NCBI GenBank assembly: GCA_035604635.1
Contig: DATNIC010000241.1
Location: forward strand, 1 to 12,816
Direction of reading: 5' to 3'
Origin: DATNIC01 sp035604635
Lineage (GTDB): Bacteria; Vulcanimicrobiota; Vulcanimicrobiia; Vulcanimicrobiales; Vulcanimicrobiaceae
DNA length: 12,816 nucleotides
In this document: positions 1 through 6,815 of the stretch, piece after piece
How the letters are laid out: every line of letters begins with the position of its first letter
Numbering within the stretch: position 1 is the first letter of the stretch
The notes under the pieces: model-generated
What the model was told of the DNA's origin: nothing
Database searches by the model: none
Seen by the model: the letters and a program-made list of their open reading frames with translations, nothing else
Position numbers and translations under genes: made by a program

Positions 1-1
1 G

Positions 2-331
2 GTCTTGATGCTGCCGGGGTCGCTGTGGACGTTAGCGCATCACCAGATCCCGATGCTGACGATCGTGTTCAACAATCGGGCGTGGCATCAAGAGCACATG
101 CACGTTCAGCGGATGGCGCAGCGGCGCGACCGCGACGTCGCGGCAACCGCGAACGGGACGGTCATTACCGATCCGAACGTCGACTATGCAAAGTTGGCGC
201 AAGCGTACGGCGTCTACGGCGAGGGGCCGATTTCGAATCCGGCGATGCTCGCACCGGCGCTGCAACGCGCGATCAAGGTCGTGAAGAGCGGGCATCCCGC
301 GCTCATCGACGTCGTTACTCAGCCGCGATAG
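2..331 (+). CDS. Thiamine-diphosphate-dependent enzyme, C-terminal part (acetolactate synthase-like); 5' end outside window
   Basis: The frame is open from the window edge to TAG at 329-331, so only about 109 C-terminal residues are present. They match the C-terminal ThDP-binding domain of the acetolactate synthase/benzoylformate decarboxylase superfamily. PGSLWT is followed by a hydrophobic strand ending in FNNRAW, which is the distal NN end of the ThDP/Mg motif; the GDG start of that motif should lie just upstream of the window. The segment VDYAKLAQAYGVYGEGPI and the ending ALIDVVTQPR are the usual last helix and strand of the domain. Family enzymes cleave or join C-C bonds next to a keto group through a ThDP carbanion. 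The substrate cannot be told from this domain. The next gene, a cytochrome c, starts 13 bases downstream, so the two are probably cotranscribed; the cytochrome could accept electrons from an oxidative reaction, but that is inference. Confidence 0.85.
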   Translation, partial: VLMLPGSLWTLAHHQIPMLTIVFNNRAWHQEHMHVQRMAQRRDRDVAATANGTVITDPNVDYAKLAQAYGVYGEGPISNPAMLAPALQRAIKVVKSGHPALIDVVTQPR

Positions 332-344
332 GGGATTCTCATTG

Positions 345-992
345 ATGAAAAGTCTCTCGATGCTCGTCGCTTTCGCGGCGGGTGCACTGCTCCTGGGCGC
401 CTTCTTGACTGCGCAGAGCGTCCACGCGCAAGCGCCGGCAGGCACAGGCAATGCGACGCGCGGCAAGGCGGCGTTCATGAAGAACGGATGCTATCAATGT
501 CACGGGACGCTCGGACAGGGCAACTACGGCGCCGGTCCGGCGATAGCGCCGAACCCGATGCCGTATGCCAACTTCATCGGCTATATCCGCGCGCCGCGCG
601 GGGCAATGCCGCCGTTCGACGAGCACATCCTCTCGGCGAGCGATGCGCAGGATATCTACGCGTACCTCGCTTCGATCCCAACGGGTCCGCCATCCGGCCA
701 AATCGACGCCTTGAAGTCGGTGACGTTCGGTAACGCGGGGTCGCCGCCTCAGCTTTCGGCCGCGGAGCTTCGCGGCAAGCGGCTCTTTTCCGGCGCGTGC
801 ATGAAGTGTCACGGCGCCGACGGCGCGTCGCCCGTGATCGGCCCGGCGCTCGTGAACGAAAAGGCGAAGAAAAACCTGGATGCGGTGATCGCCCAGATCA
901 AGAATCCGGCACAACCGATGCCGAAGCTCTATCCGTCGCCGTTCAACGACCAGGACGTCAGCGACATCGCGGCCTACGTGGAGACCCTCTAA
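345..992 (+). CDS. Exported di-heme c-type cytochrome
   Basis: This 215-residue protein has a signal peptide: Lys2, a hydrophobic core at residues 6-22, and likely cleavage after VHA at 28. Two cytochrome c domains follow. Heme-binding CYQCH is at 49-53 and CMKCH at 152-156. Candidate axial methionines follow each: Met88 in GAMPPF and Met192 in QPMPKLYP. Each domain ends in the typical helix (DAQDIYAYLAS; DVSDIAAYVETL). It should act in the periplasm or on the outer face of the membrane as an electron carrier. I chose ATG 345 over the in-frame TTG 342 because it is the stronger start and has AGGGGA 9 bases upstream. It sits between the ThDP enzyme and the UGSC gene pair, so it may carry electrons for that pathway (inference). 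The stop TAA 990-992 touches the proposed start of the next gene. Confidence 0.93.
   Translation: MKSLSMLVAFAAGALLLGAFLTAQSVHAQAPAGTGNATRGKAAFMKNGCYQCHGTLGQGNYGAGPAIAPNPMPYANFIGYIRAPRGAMPPFDEHILSASDAQDIYAYLASIPTGPPSGQIDALKSVTFGNAGSPPQLSAAELRGKRLFSGACMKCHGADGASPVIGPALVNEKAKKNLDAVIAQIKNPAQPMPKLYPSPFNDQDVSDIAAYVETL
978..983 (+). promoter_or_regulatory. Shine-Dalgarno-like site supporting an ACG start at 993
   Basis: GTGGAG inside the last codons of the cytochrome gene ends 9 bases before ACG 993. It is the only well-placed ribosome-binding motif for the next gene. It supports initiation, or reinitiation after the TAA, at 993 and not at GTG 1065. Confidence 0.45.
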
Positions 993-2027
993 ACGCTCAC
1001 CTTCGCAACCGAACAAGAAGCCTACCAGACCTTCATCGACCGGTATTCCGACGGACTACCGGTCGTGCTTCCTACGGCCGAGCGAGTCGCCGCGATGCAG
1101 GCCGGGACGTCGCGCGGTCCGCACGAGGCGATCGGCGCCGTGATGCCGGCCGGCACGGTCGCGACGGTTCGCGACGTCGCGGTCAACGCCGTGATGGCGG
1201 GCGCGATGCCGTCCGCCATGCCCATCGTCTTGACGGCGCTCGACGCGCTCCTCGACGAGCGTTTCAATCTCAACGGGATCCAGTCGACGACGCACGGCGC
1301 CGGCCCGCTGATCATCGTCAGCGGTCCCGGTGCGGCGCGGGGCGGGATGAACGCGGGGAACAACGTCCTCGGAAACGGGAACCGCGCAAACCTTACGATC
1401 GCGCGGACGATCAGACTGATCATGACGAACGTCGGTGGGGGGATCCCGGGGCAGACCGATATGAGCGTCCAAGGGACGCCCGCGAAGATCGCCTTTTGCG
1501 TCGCGGAGCGGCTCGATGCCGGCGTATGGCCCTCGCTCGCGGAGCGCCAAACGGGGCGGCATGACGCAACGACCGTAACAGTCCTCGCAGCCGACGGTCC
1601 ACACACGATCTGCGACCACCGAAGCGCGACTCCGGAGCGCCTGCTCGCGAACGTCGCGGACGGAATGCGTACGCTCATCACGATGAACGCCTGCGCGCCC
1701 GGCTGGATGGCCCTCATCCTTGCGCCCCAGCACGCGCGAATCATTGCGCGCGCGGGCTGGGGTGTCGAAGAGGTCGCGGACTATCTCTTTCTCCACGCGC
1801 GCAATCCACTCGAACGCCTGCGCGCGGCAGGAGAGTTCGACGAGCAGCGCACGCCCGCGCATTTCGCGCGCTTCGGCTCCGTCGACGACCCCAACGCCGC
1901 AATGCCGGTGATCGACGGGCCCGACAAGATGATCGTCGTCGTTGCCGGCGGCGACTCCGGCGGCTTTTCATCGCTTGTCCCGTCGTGGCTCGCGAGCACG
2001 CCGCAGTTTCGTGAGATAGCAGCATGA
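993..2027 (+). CDS. Uncharacterised partner protein of the UGSC selenoprotein; apparent ACG start
   Basis: The protein has 344 residues if started at ACG 993, or 320 from the first ordinary start, GTG 1065. I recognise the family from memory as an uncharacterised one commonly encoded beside UGSC proteins. Its landmarks are an N-terminal DGLPVVLPTAERV segment, DVAVNAVMAGAMPSAMPIVL, NLNGIQSTTHGAGPLIIVSG, then NVGGGIPGQTDM, and a C-terminal VVAGGDSGGFSSLVPSW. The DGLPVV segment lies before GTG 1065, and the frame is open back to the cytochrome TAA with no ATG, GTG or TTG. The real start must therefore be non-canonical, or the sequence has a base error: one C-to-T change would give TAA-ATG. There is no signal peptide or membrane segment, so it is probably cytoplasmic. 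Function is unknown. Its stop overlaps the UGSC start in ATGA (2024-2027), which implies coupled translation and probably matched amounts of the two proteins. Confidence 0.82.
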   Translation, partial: TLTFATEQEAYQTFIDRYSDGLPVVLPTAERVAAMQAGTSRGPHEAIGAVMPAGTVATVRDVAVNAVMAGAMPSAMPIVLTALDALLDERFNLNGIQSTTHGAGPLIIVSGPGAARGGMNAGNNVLGNGNRANLTIARTIRLIMTNVGGGIPGQTDMSVQGTPAKIAFCVAERLDAGVWPSLAERQTGRHDATTVTVLAADGPHTICDHRSATPERLLANVADGMRTLITMNACAPGWMALILAPQHARIIARAGWGVEEVADYLFLHARNPLERLRAAGEFDEQRTPAHFARFGSVDDPNAAMPVIDGPDKMIVVVAGGDSGGFSSLVPSWLASTPQFREIAA

Positions 2028-2836
2028 GCATTCAGGTTTATGACCCGCGCGGAACGCGCGAGAGCGCAGCGTTCACGCTCGCGCCGAGGCCCAAGAAGAA
2101 AGCACTCACGCTCGGTGTCCTCGACAATTCCAAAGAACAGGCCGACGTTTTGCTCGCTCGCGCGGCGGAGTTGCTGCGTGCCGACAATATGACGGCGGTC
2201 TTCGCGCGAAAGCCGTCGTTTTCGCGGCCGGCACCTGGGGAGGTGATCGAGCAGCTGAAGATGTGCGACCTCGTGATCACCGGCCTTGGCGGTTGAGGCA
2301 GCTGTGTGTCCTGCTGTATGCGGGACGCCGGCGCGCTCGAAACGCTTGGGATTCCGACGGTCATCTTGGTAAACGACGTCTTCGAGCCGATTGCGCACGC
2401 GACGGCCGCGCTCTTGAACATGCCGTCCTCATACGTCACCGAGCACGTCATCTGGCTTCCGCATCCGACATCCAACTTGACGAAAGCGCAAGCCGCCGCA
2501 TTGATCGACGAGCGGATCGAGCGAATCCGTGGAGCCCTTGCGGGGACGCTGCCGGCCGAGACCGCGAGCGCGCAAGCAGCTGACGGCGAGCCGCTCGCTC
2601 GCGCCCGCGCGCTCGTTGACGGACTGACGCGCAGCTTGCGCGCCGACGGCGCCGATCTCGTCCTCGAATCGTACGACGACGGCGTGCTGCGCGGCCGCGT
2701 CGTCGTCGGCGAGTTGACGTGTGAGGACGGCTCCTGCATCATGCCCGCGGCACAACTCGCGAAGATGATCGAGGCGATGGTGCGTCCGCAGATAAACGGG
2801 CTGCACACGGTCGAGCTCGAAGAGGCGGAAGCCTAG
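2024..2836 (+). CDS. UGSC-family selenoprotein with C-terminal NifU-like domain (in-frame TGA = Sec91)
   Basis: Read through TGA 2294-2296 this is a 270-residue protein with Sec at position 91. The TGA is followed in frame by codons for Gly-Ser-Cys, giving the UGSC family signature. The sequences before it (CDLVITGLGG) and after it (VSCCMRDAGALETLGIPTV) continue the same domain without a break. Residues 1-175 form the UGSC domain, with U91, C94, C97 and C98 clustered as a UxxCxxCC motif and KPSFSRPAPGEV upstream. From about 195 to 267 a second domain resembles the NifU C-terminal Fe-S scaffold: ADGADLVLE, a Cys pair C233/C238 in CEDGSC, then a helix and HTVELEE. The usual NifU pair is CxxC, so CX4C is a variant. 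A SECIS-like hairpin follows the TGA. Other genes here stop at TGA, so the genetic code is normal. Function is unknown; a redox or metal-handling role is inference. Without readthrough only a 90-residue fragment would form. Confidence 0.9.
2294..2296 (+). other. In-frame UGA read as selenocysteine (Sec91)
   Basis: This TGA lies in the UGSC motif with open reading frame and family similarity on both sides. TGA is a true stop for at least six other genes in the window (ending at 2027, 3397, 4287, 6692, 9805 and 11538). Local recoding is therefore a better explanation than a changed genetic code. Confidence 0.88.
2301..2332 (+). promoter_or_regulatory. Bacterial SECIS-like hairpin for selenocysteine insertion
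   Basis: The hairpin is inside the coding sequence. The upper stem is 9 pairs, 2306-2314 with 2320-2328 (two G-U wobbles), closed by the 5-base loop UGUAU at 2315-2319. The lower stem is 4 pairs, 2301-2304 with 2329-2332, separated from the upper stem by a single bulged U at 2305. The loop begins 18 bases after the UGA and has G as its second base. Bacterial SECIS elements bound by SelB are known for a stem-loop just 3' of the UGA with a G near the start of a short apical loop and often a bulged U. Folding was done by eye. Confidence 0.82.
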
Positions 2837-2863
2837 GCCGCTTCTCAAGAGGGGTACCACCGC

Positions 2864-3397
2864 ATGTCCAGGCTCGCAGCCTGCCTATTCGCGTTCGTGC
2901 TGTTGCTCGGCGCGGCACCGCACTTCACGTTGACCAGCGATGATTTCAGCGAAGCCAGCTTCGGGAGCGCTTTCGTGTATGACAAGAACGGTTGCACCGG
3001 TGAGAACAAGATACCGAAGCTGACGTGGTCCGGCGTCCCGCCGAAGACGCTCAGCTTTGCGATCATCGTCTCCGATCCGGATGCTTATCCGGCGACGTTT
3101 TACCACTGGGTGCGCATCAATATTCCGAAAACCGTGACGCAGTTGCCGCCGGCTGACGAGAACGTGAAAGACGTCGGAGTCGACGCGCGCAATTCGTTCG
3201 ACGCGATCGGCTACGCGGGCCCATGTCCGCCCCGGCGCGAAGCGCCGCACCACTACGTCTTTACGATCTATGCGTTGTCGGTTGACAAGCTCGTGAAGGT
3301 CGGGCCGAACAGTAAACCTGATGCGATTCTGAACGCGATGCGCGGACGCGTTCTGGGACAGGCAGACCTCACCGGGCGCTACGGCCGGGGCTCCTGA
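2864..3397 (+). CDS. Exported YbhB/YbcL-type (PEBP, Raf-kinase-inhibitor-like) protein
   Basis: The 177-residue protein has an N-terminal signal peptide (residues 1 to about 18, MSRLAACLFAFVLLLGAAP), so the mature part should be periplasmic or secreted. Phosphatidylethanolamine-binding-protein motifs follow in order: GCTGENKIPKLTWSGVP, then VSDPDAYPATFYHWVRINIP, then YAGPCPPRREAPHHYVFTIYAL. The conserved Asp-Pro-Asp, His-Trp and GPCPP elements line the anion pocket in this family. Length is typical for the bacterial members. GAGGGG about 10 bases before ATG 2864 fixes the start. The biochemical role of bacterial family members is poorly known; ligand binding is the usual proposal. There is a 27-base gap after the UGSC gene, and the next gene starts at or overlapping its stop, so all may be in one transcript. 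Nothing ties it functionally to the selenoprotein. Confidence 0.93.
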   Translation: MSRLAACLFAFVLLLGAAPHFTLTSDDFSEASFGSAFVYDKNGCTGENKIPKLTWSGVPPKTLSFAIIVSDPDAYPATFYHWVRINIPKTVTQLPPADENVKDVGVDARNSFDAIGYAGPCPPRREAPHHYVFTIYALSVDKLVKVGPNSKPDAILNAMRGRVLGQADLTGRYGRGS

Positions 3398-3414
3398 AAC
3401 ACGTTGCCGCCCTG

Positions 3415-4287
3415 TTGGGGACAGGGTGCATTTGGGGATATGCATGGGTGCAGATGAAAATCGCGCTAGCGTACGCGACGCCGCTCGATTTCGCCGCGTT
3501 GCGCGGTGCGATTGCCACCGTCTGCCTGTTCGTGGCGCTCATCGCGTTGCGCAAACCGCTGCGGCCGGAGATCCTCCCCTACACGATCGTGATCGGCATC
3601 GTCCAGGTGGGCGGCTTCGGTCTCTTCTCGATGCTGGCGCTCGCGTACGGCGGCGTCGGCCGCTCGTCGATCCTGGCATACGCGTTTCCGCTCTGGGTCG
3701 CCGTGCTGGCTTGGGCGATCCTCAAAGAACGTCCGCGCGGCCTTGCAATCGTTGCGCTGCCGATCGCGCTCGCCGGTTTCGGGTTCATCCTGTATCCTTT
3801 TAATGCTGAGCGCGGGCTCATCGGCGCAGGGTTCGCGGTCGCCGCCGGCATCGTCTGGGCGATAGGCGCGGTCCTGATGAAGTTTGCCGGCCGGCGGCAC
3901 GAGTACGATACGCTCACGATGACGGCGTGGCAAATGCTCTTCGGGACGCTGATCTTGTGCGCCGGAGCGGCCGGCGCCCCGCATCCGCCGATCGACTGGA
4001 ATCGCACGTTCATCTTTGCGCTGTTTTTCAGCTCGGTCGTCTCGAATTCGCTCGGTTGGTTCCTCTGGATGTACGCGCTCTCGGGCCTCCCGGCCGGGAC
4101 CGCGAGCTTCGGCATCCTGCTCAGTCCGGTCGTCGGCGCCGTCGCCGCGGCGATTCAGCTCGGTGAACGTGACCCGGCCCCGCAACTCGTCGGTTTCGGA
4201 ATCCTGGTCGTTGCGCTCCTCGTGTTCTCGCTCGAAGGCGTACGCGGGGGGATGCGCGTTGTGCACCTGGCCAAATCGCAGCGCTGA
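3415..4287 (+). CDS. EamA-family (DMT superfamily) membrane transporter; start uncertain
   Basis: This is a roughly 290-residue integral membrane protein with about ten hydrophobic segments in two homologous EamA halves. The first half opens with TGCIWGYAWVQMKIALAYATPLDF and contains the AYAFPLWVAVLAWAILKERP segment (helices 4-5). The second opens with GAGFAVAAGIVWAIGAVLMK and has FGILLSPVVGAVAAAIQLGE near its end. Members are usually exporters of amino acids or other small metabolites; the substrate is not predictable here. TTG 3415 is the first ordinary start but clips helix 1 and has no clear ribosome-binding site. The frame is open upstream, and CTG 3394 would give an N-terminus LKHVAALLGTGCIWG, closer to the family norm, with a 4-base CTGA overlap with the PEBP gene stop. 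The C-terminal tail is basic (MRVVHLAKSQR). A 14-base gap precedes the ATP-grasp gene. Confidence 0.9.
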   Translation: MGTGCIWGYAWVQMKIALAYATPLDFAALRGAIATVCLFVALIALRKPLRPEILPYTIVIGIVQVGGFGLFSMLALAYGGVGRSSILAYAFPLWVAVLAWAILKERPRGLAIVALPIALAGFGFILYPFNAERGLIGAGFAVAAGIVWAIGAVLMKFAGRRHEYDTLTMTAWQMLFGTLILCAGAAGAPHPPIDWNRTFIFALFFSSVVSNSLGWFLWMYALSGLPAGTASFGILLSPVVGAVAAAIQLGERDPAPQLVGFGILVVALLVFSLEGVRGGMRVVHLAKSQR

Positions 4288-4301
4288 CGAGACGAGAAGC
4301 G

Positions 4302-5750
4302 ATGGAATCGATGCAGCTTCTTCTTGAGCGGTACGGAGCCGCCGGCTATTTCGATGAATACGCCGACGCGGACGGCAAGCCGCGCCGGCACTATGCTGCG
4401 TTAGCGCGGACGTTGGCCGCGACGGACTGGGCCGATTTTCGGCACCGGGTCGAGCTGGTCAATTCGGTCCTGCTCCAGCGCGGCGTCACCTTCACGGTCT
4501 ATGCCGATGCGCGTGGAACCGAGCGCATCATGCCATTCGATCTGATCCCGCGGATCATCCCGAGCGGCGAGTGGGAGATGATTAGCGCCGGAGTCGCGCA
4601 GCGGGTCCGAGCGCTCAATGCGTTCGTACATGACGTTTATCACGAGCAGCGCATCCTACGAGAGCATCGCGTCCCGTACGACCTGGTCTATTCGTCGCGC
4701 TTCTACTGCCGCGAGATGGTAGAGCTCGACGTACCGCGCGACGTCTACATCCATGTGTCGGGGATCGATCTCATCCGCGGCGACGACGGCAAGTACTACG
4801 TCCTCGAGGACAACCTGCGAACCCCTTCCGGCATCTCGTACGTCCTCGAAAACCGCGACGCCCTCAAGCGCAGCTTTCCGCAACTCTTCGAAAGCTATCA
4901 GCCGCGAGCGGTCGACGACTATCCGCAGCGTCTCCGCAACGCCCTGCGGCTCGCCGCGCCGGCGCACGTCGAGAACCCGACGATCGTCCTTCTGACGCCG
5001 GGCATCTACAACTCGGCTTACTTCGAGCACGCGATGCTGGCTCGGCGCATGGGTGCGGAGCTGGTTGAGGGGCAGGACCTCATCGTCCGAGACAACGTCG
5101 TTTACATGAAGACGACGAAGGGTCTTGCGCGCGTCGACGTCATCTATCGACGCATCGACGACGAGTTCATCGATCCACTCTACTTCCGGCCCGACTCGAC
5201 GTTGGGTGCCGCGGGTCTCATGAACGCATACCGCGCCGGCAACGTGAATCTCGCTAACGCGATAGGGACCGGTGTCGCCGACGATAAGGCGATCTATCCG
5301 TACGTCCCGGAGATGATCGATTTCTATTTCAGCGAGCAGCCGATCCTCGCCAACGTCCCAACGTATCTGTGCAACGATGAGGTGCAGCGCCGCCATGTCC
5401 TGGCCCACCTCGACGAGCTCGTCGTCAAGAATACGAATCAATCCGGTGGATACGGGATGCTCATGGGCCCCTATGCCACTCCGGCCGAGCGGGCACGGTT
5501 TGCCGAAGCGATCGAAAGCAATCCGCGCGAGTTCATCGCGCAACCCGTCATCCCGCTCTCTTGCCATCCGACGATCGTCGGTGACGAGATCCTCCCACGT
5601 CACATCGATCTTCGTCCATACGTCCTCTACAGTGAAGAGGTTGAGGTTCCGCCGGCGGCGTTGACCCGGGTCGCGCTGCAAGAGGGGTCGCTTGTCGTGA
5701 ACTCCTCGCAAGGCGGCGGTACGAAGGACACCTGGGTCATGGACAACTAG
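4302..5750 (+). CDS. Circularly permuted ATP-grasp protein
   Basis: The 482-residue protein is full length for the circularly permuted ATP-grasp family (former DUF404/DUF407). Characteristic segments in order are FDLIPRIIPSGEWEMISAGV with RVRALNAFVHDVYHEQRIL (about 75-125), YVLEDNLRTPSGISYVLENR (about 165-185), LLTPGIYNSAYFEHAMLARR (about 230), DVIYRRIDDEFIDPLYF (about 280), and the nucleotide-binding VVKNTNQSGGYGMLMGP (about 375-390). ATP-grasp enzymes join a carboxylate to an amine or thiol through an acyl phosphate. In this clustered family the likely product is a small peptide or peptide-like bond, as proposed from comparative genomics; the substrate is unknown. ATG 4302 has GAGAAG just upstream; ATG 4311 is an in-frame alternative. 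The stop is 3 bases before the alpha-E gene, so the two are probably cotranslated. Confidence 0.93.
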   Translation: MESMQLLLERYGAAGYFDEYADADGKPRRHYAALARTLAATDWADFRHRVELVNSVLLQRGVTFTVYADARGTERIMPFDLIPRIIPSGEWEMISAGVAQRVRALNAFVHDVYHEQRILREHRVPYDLVYSSRFYCREMVELDVPRDVYIHVSGIDLIRGDDGKYYVLEDNLRTPSGISYVLENRDALKRSFPQLFESYQPRAVDDYPQRLRNALRLAAPAHVENPTIVLLTPGIYNSAYFEHAMLARRMGAELVEGQDLIVRDNVVYMKTTKGLARVDVIYRRIDDEFIDPLYFRPDSTLGAAGLMNAYRAGNVNLANAIGTGVADDKAIYPYVPEMIDFYFSEQPILANVPTYLCNDEVQRRHVLAHLDELVVKNTNQSGGYGMLMGPYATPAERARFAEAIESNPREFIAQPVIPLSCHPTIVGDEILPRHIDLRPYVLYSEEVEVPPAALTRVALQEGSLVVNSSQGGGTKDTWVMDN

Positions 5751-5753
5751 GGG

Positions 5754-6692
5754 ATGCTCAGCCGGGTCGCCGAGTCGATGTATTGGCTCTCGCGTAACAT
5801 CGAACGCGCAGAAACGCTTGCGCGCATGCTGGACGTGAACCTGAACCGCACGATGGACCGCTATTCGGCTTCGAGCGGGCGTGCTCAAAAGGTCTGGCAG
5901 AGCGTCTTATCGATCATCGGAATGACGGCCGATCTTTCAGCCGTCTCCGCCCGAGAGACCGCGCAGACCGCTTTCGAATACTGTACTTTCTCGACCGAGA
6001 CTCGGACTTCGATTCTCTCGTGCATCCGGATCGCCCGACAGAATGCGCTCGGAGTCCGCGCCGAGCTCTCGACCGAAGTCTGGGAGGCGATCAACGGGCT
6101 CTATCTGTTCGTTGAGGCGCAGTCGCCGCGCTCGATCGCGCGCGAAGGGCCGTCGTCATTTCTGCGCAGCGTTCGCAATACGACGCAAGCAATCGGCGGC
6201 GTGATCGACGCGACGGTCACGCACGACGATGCGTGGAATTTCCTGCAGATCGGGCGGTTTCTCGAGCGCTCGACGATCACCTCACGCATCGTCCAGGGCC
6301 ACGATCCGAGCGACCCGTCCGCCGCCGAACTCCAGCGCCTGCTCGAGATGTGCTGTGCGAGCGAGCCCTTCGCCAAGGTGCGGCATCTGTCGATGGAGCC
6401 GACGGAAGTCTTGGACTTCGTCTTGCTCAACGCGCAGTTCCCCCGCTCGGTCCGCTTTTGCGTCGAGGAGATCGATGCGGCTCTGCATCGGATCTCCGAA
6501 ACCGTGAGGAGCACGTTCAGCAATGAAGCCGAGCGTGTCCTCGGACGCTTGCTGCCCGTGCTCGAATTCGTGCAAATCGAGGAGATCGTCGCCGAGGGCA
6601 GCGCAAATTTCGCGCTGCGCCTGTCCGAACGGCTTTTGGCTCTGGGCGCGGCCGTCGAGGCGTCCTACTTCCCACGGGTCCCGGTCGCTTGA
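5754..6692 (+). CDS. Alpha-E domain (DUF403) protein
   Basis: The 312-residue, largely helical protein opens with the family signature MLSRVAESMYWLSRNIERAE, then ARMLDVNLNRTMD. A central IREGPSSFLRS-like stretch (about residues 125-145) is followed by DDAWNFLQIGRFLERSTITSRIV. Length and layout match the complete DUF403/alpha-E family. There is no signal peptide. The biochemical function is unestablished; it is repeatedly encoded beside the permuted ATP-grasp protein and a transglutaminase, sometimes fused to the former, so it is thought to work with them. Only 3 bases separate it from the ATP-grasp stop, and the AGGGG touching the ATG is too close to be a normal ribosome-binding site. Translation therefore probably depends on coupling with the upstream gene. 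Confidence 0.93.
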   Translation: MLSRVAESMYWLSRNIERAETLARMLDVNLNRTMDRYSASSGRAQKVWQSVLSIIGMTADLSAVSARETAQTAFEYCTFSTETRTSILSCIRIARQNALGVRAELSTEVWEAINGLYLFVEAQSPRSIAREGPSSFLRSVRNTTQAIGGVIDATVTHDDAWNFLQIGRFLERSTITSRIVQGHDPSDPSAAELQRLLEMCCASEPFAKVRHLSMEPTEVLDFVLLNAQFPRSVRFCVEEIDAALHRISETVRSTFSNEAERVLGRLLPVLEFVQIEEIVAEGSANFALRLSERLLALGAAVEASYFPRVPVA

Positions 6693-6765
6693 GCACCATG
6701 TTGTTTGGCGAGCCCTCGGGGAATCGCACTCTTGGCATAATCGTGAGCGAGCCACGGTCTGGGGG

Positions 6766-6784
6766 CCCCACGCTTCGCGTGGGG
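6766..6784 (+). repeat. Intergenic hairpin with CGCTTCGC core
   Basis: CCCCACGC (6766-6773) pairs perfectly with GCGTGGGG (6777-6784) around TTC, or folds as a 7-pair stem with loop CTTCG. It sits in the 123-base gap between the alpha-E and transglutaminase genes. No T-run follows, so a standard intrinsic terminator is unlikely. A dispersed palindromic repeat or a transcript-stabilising or attenuating hairpin is possible. Apart from this hairpin and a GGAG at 6802-6805, I see nothing convincing in the gap 6693-6815. Confidence 0.55.
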
Positions 6785-6815
6785 GGCGCGCAGGCTAGGC
6801 CGGAGCGCCTTTAAA

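Noticed and set aside
2024..2836. UGSC gene as a pseudogene with a nonsense mutation, or two separate genes (2024-2296 and 2306-2836).
   Set aside because: The TGA falls exactly at the family's Sec/Cys position, both halves are well conserved in one frame, and a SECIS-like hairpin follows. A second gene starting at GTG 2306 would start within the motif and has no ribosome-binding site.
4656..5888. Long minus-strand open frames, such as 4656-5888, 10147-11067 and 11717-12769.
   Set aside because: Each lies opposite a clearly recognised plus-strand gene, has an Arg/Asp/His-rich composition typical of an antisense shadow in GC-rich DNA, and shows no family motif.
6736..6741. CATAAT as a promoter -10 box upstream of the transglutaminase gene.
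   Set aside because: No acceptable -35 hexamer lies 15-19 bases upstream, so I do not call a promoter.
6766..6784. Intrinsic transcription terminator after the alpha-E gene.
   Set aside because: The stem is strong, but it is followed by GGCGCGCAGG with no T-run, so Rho-independent termination is not supported.
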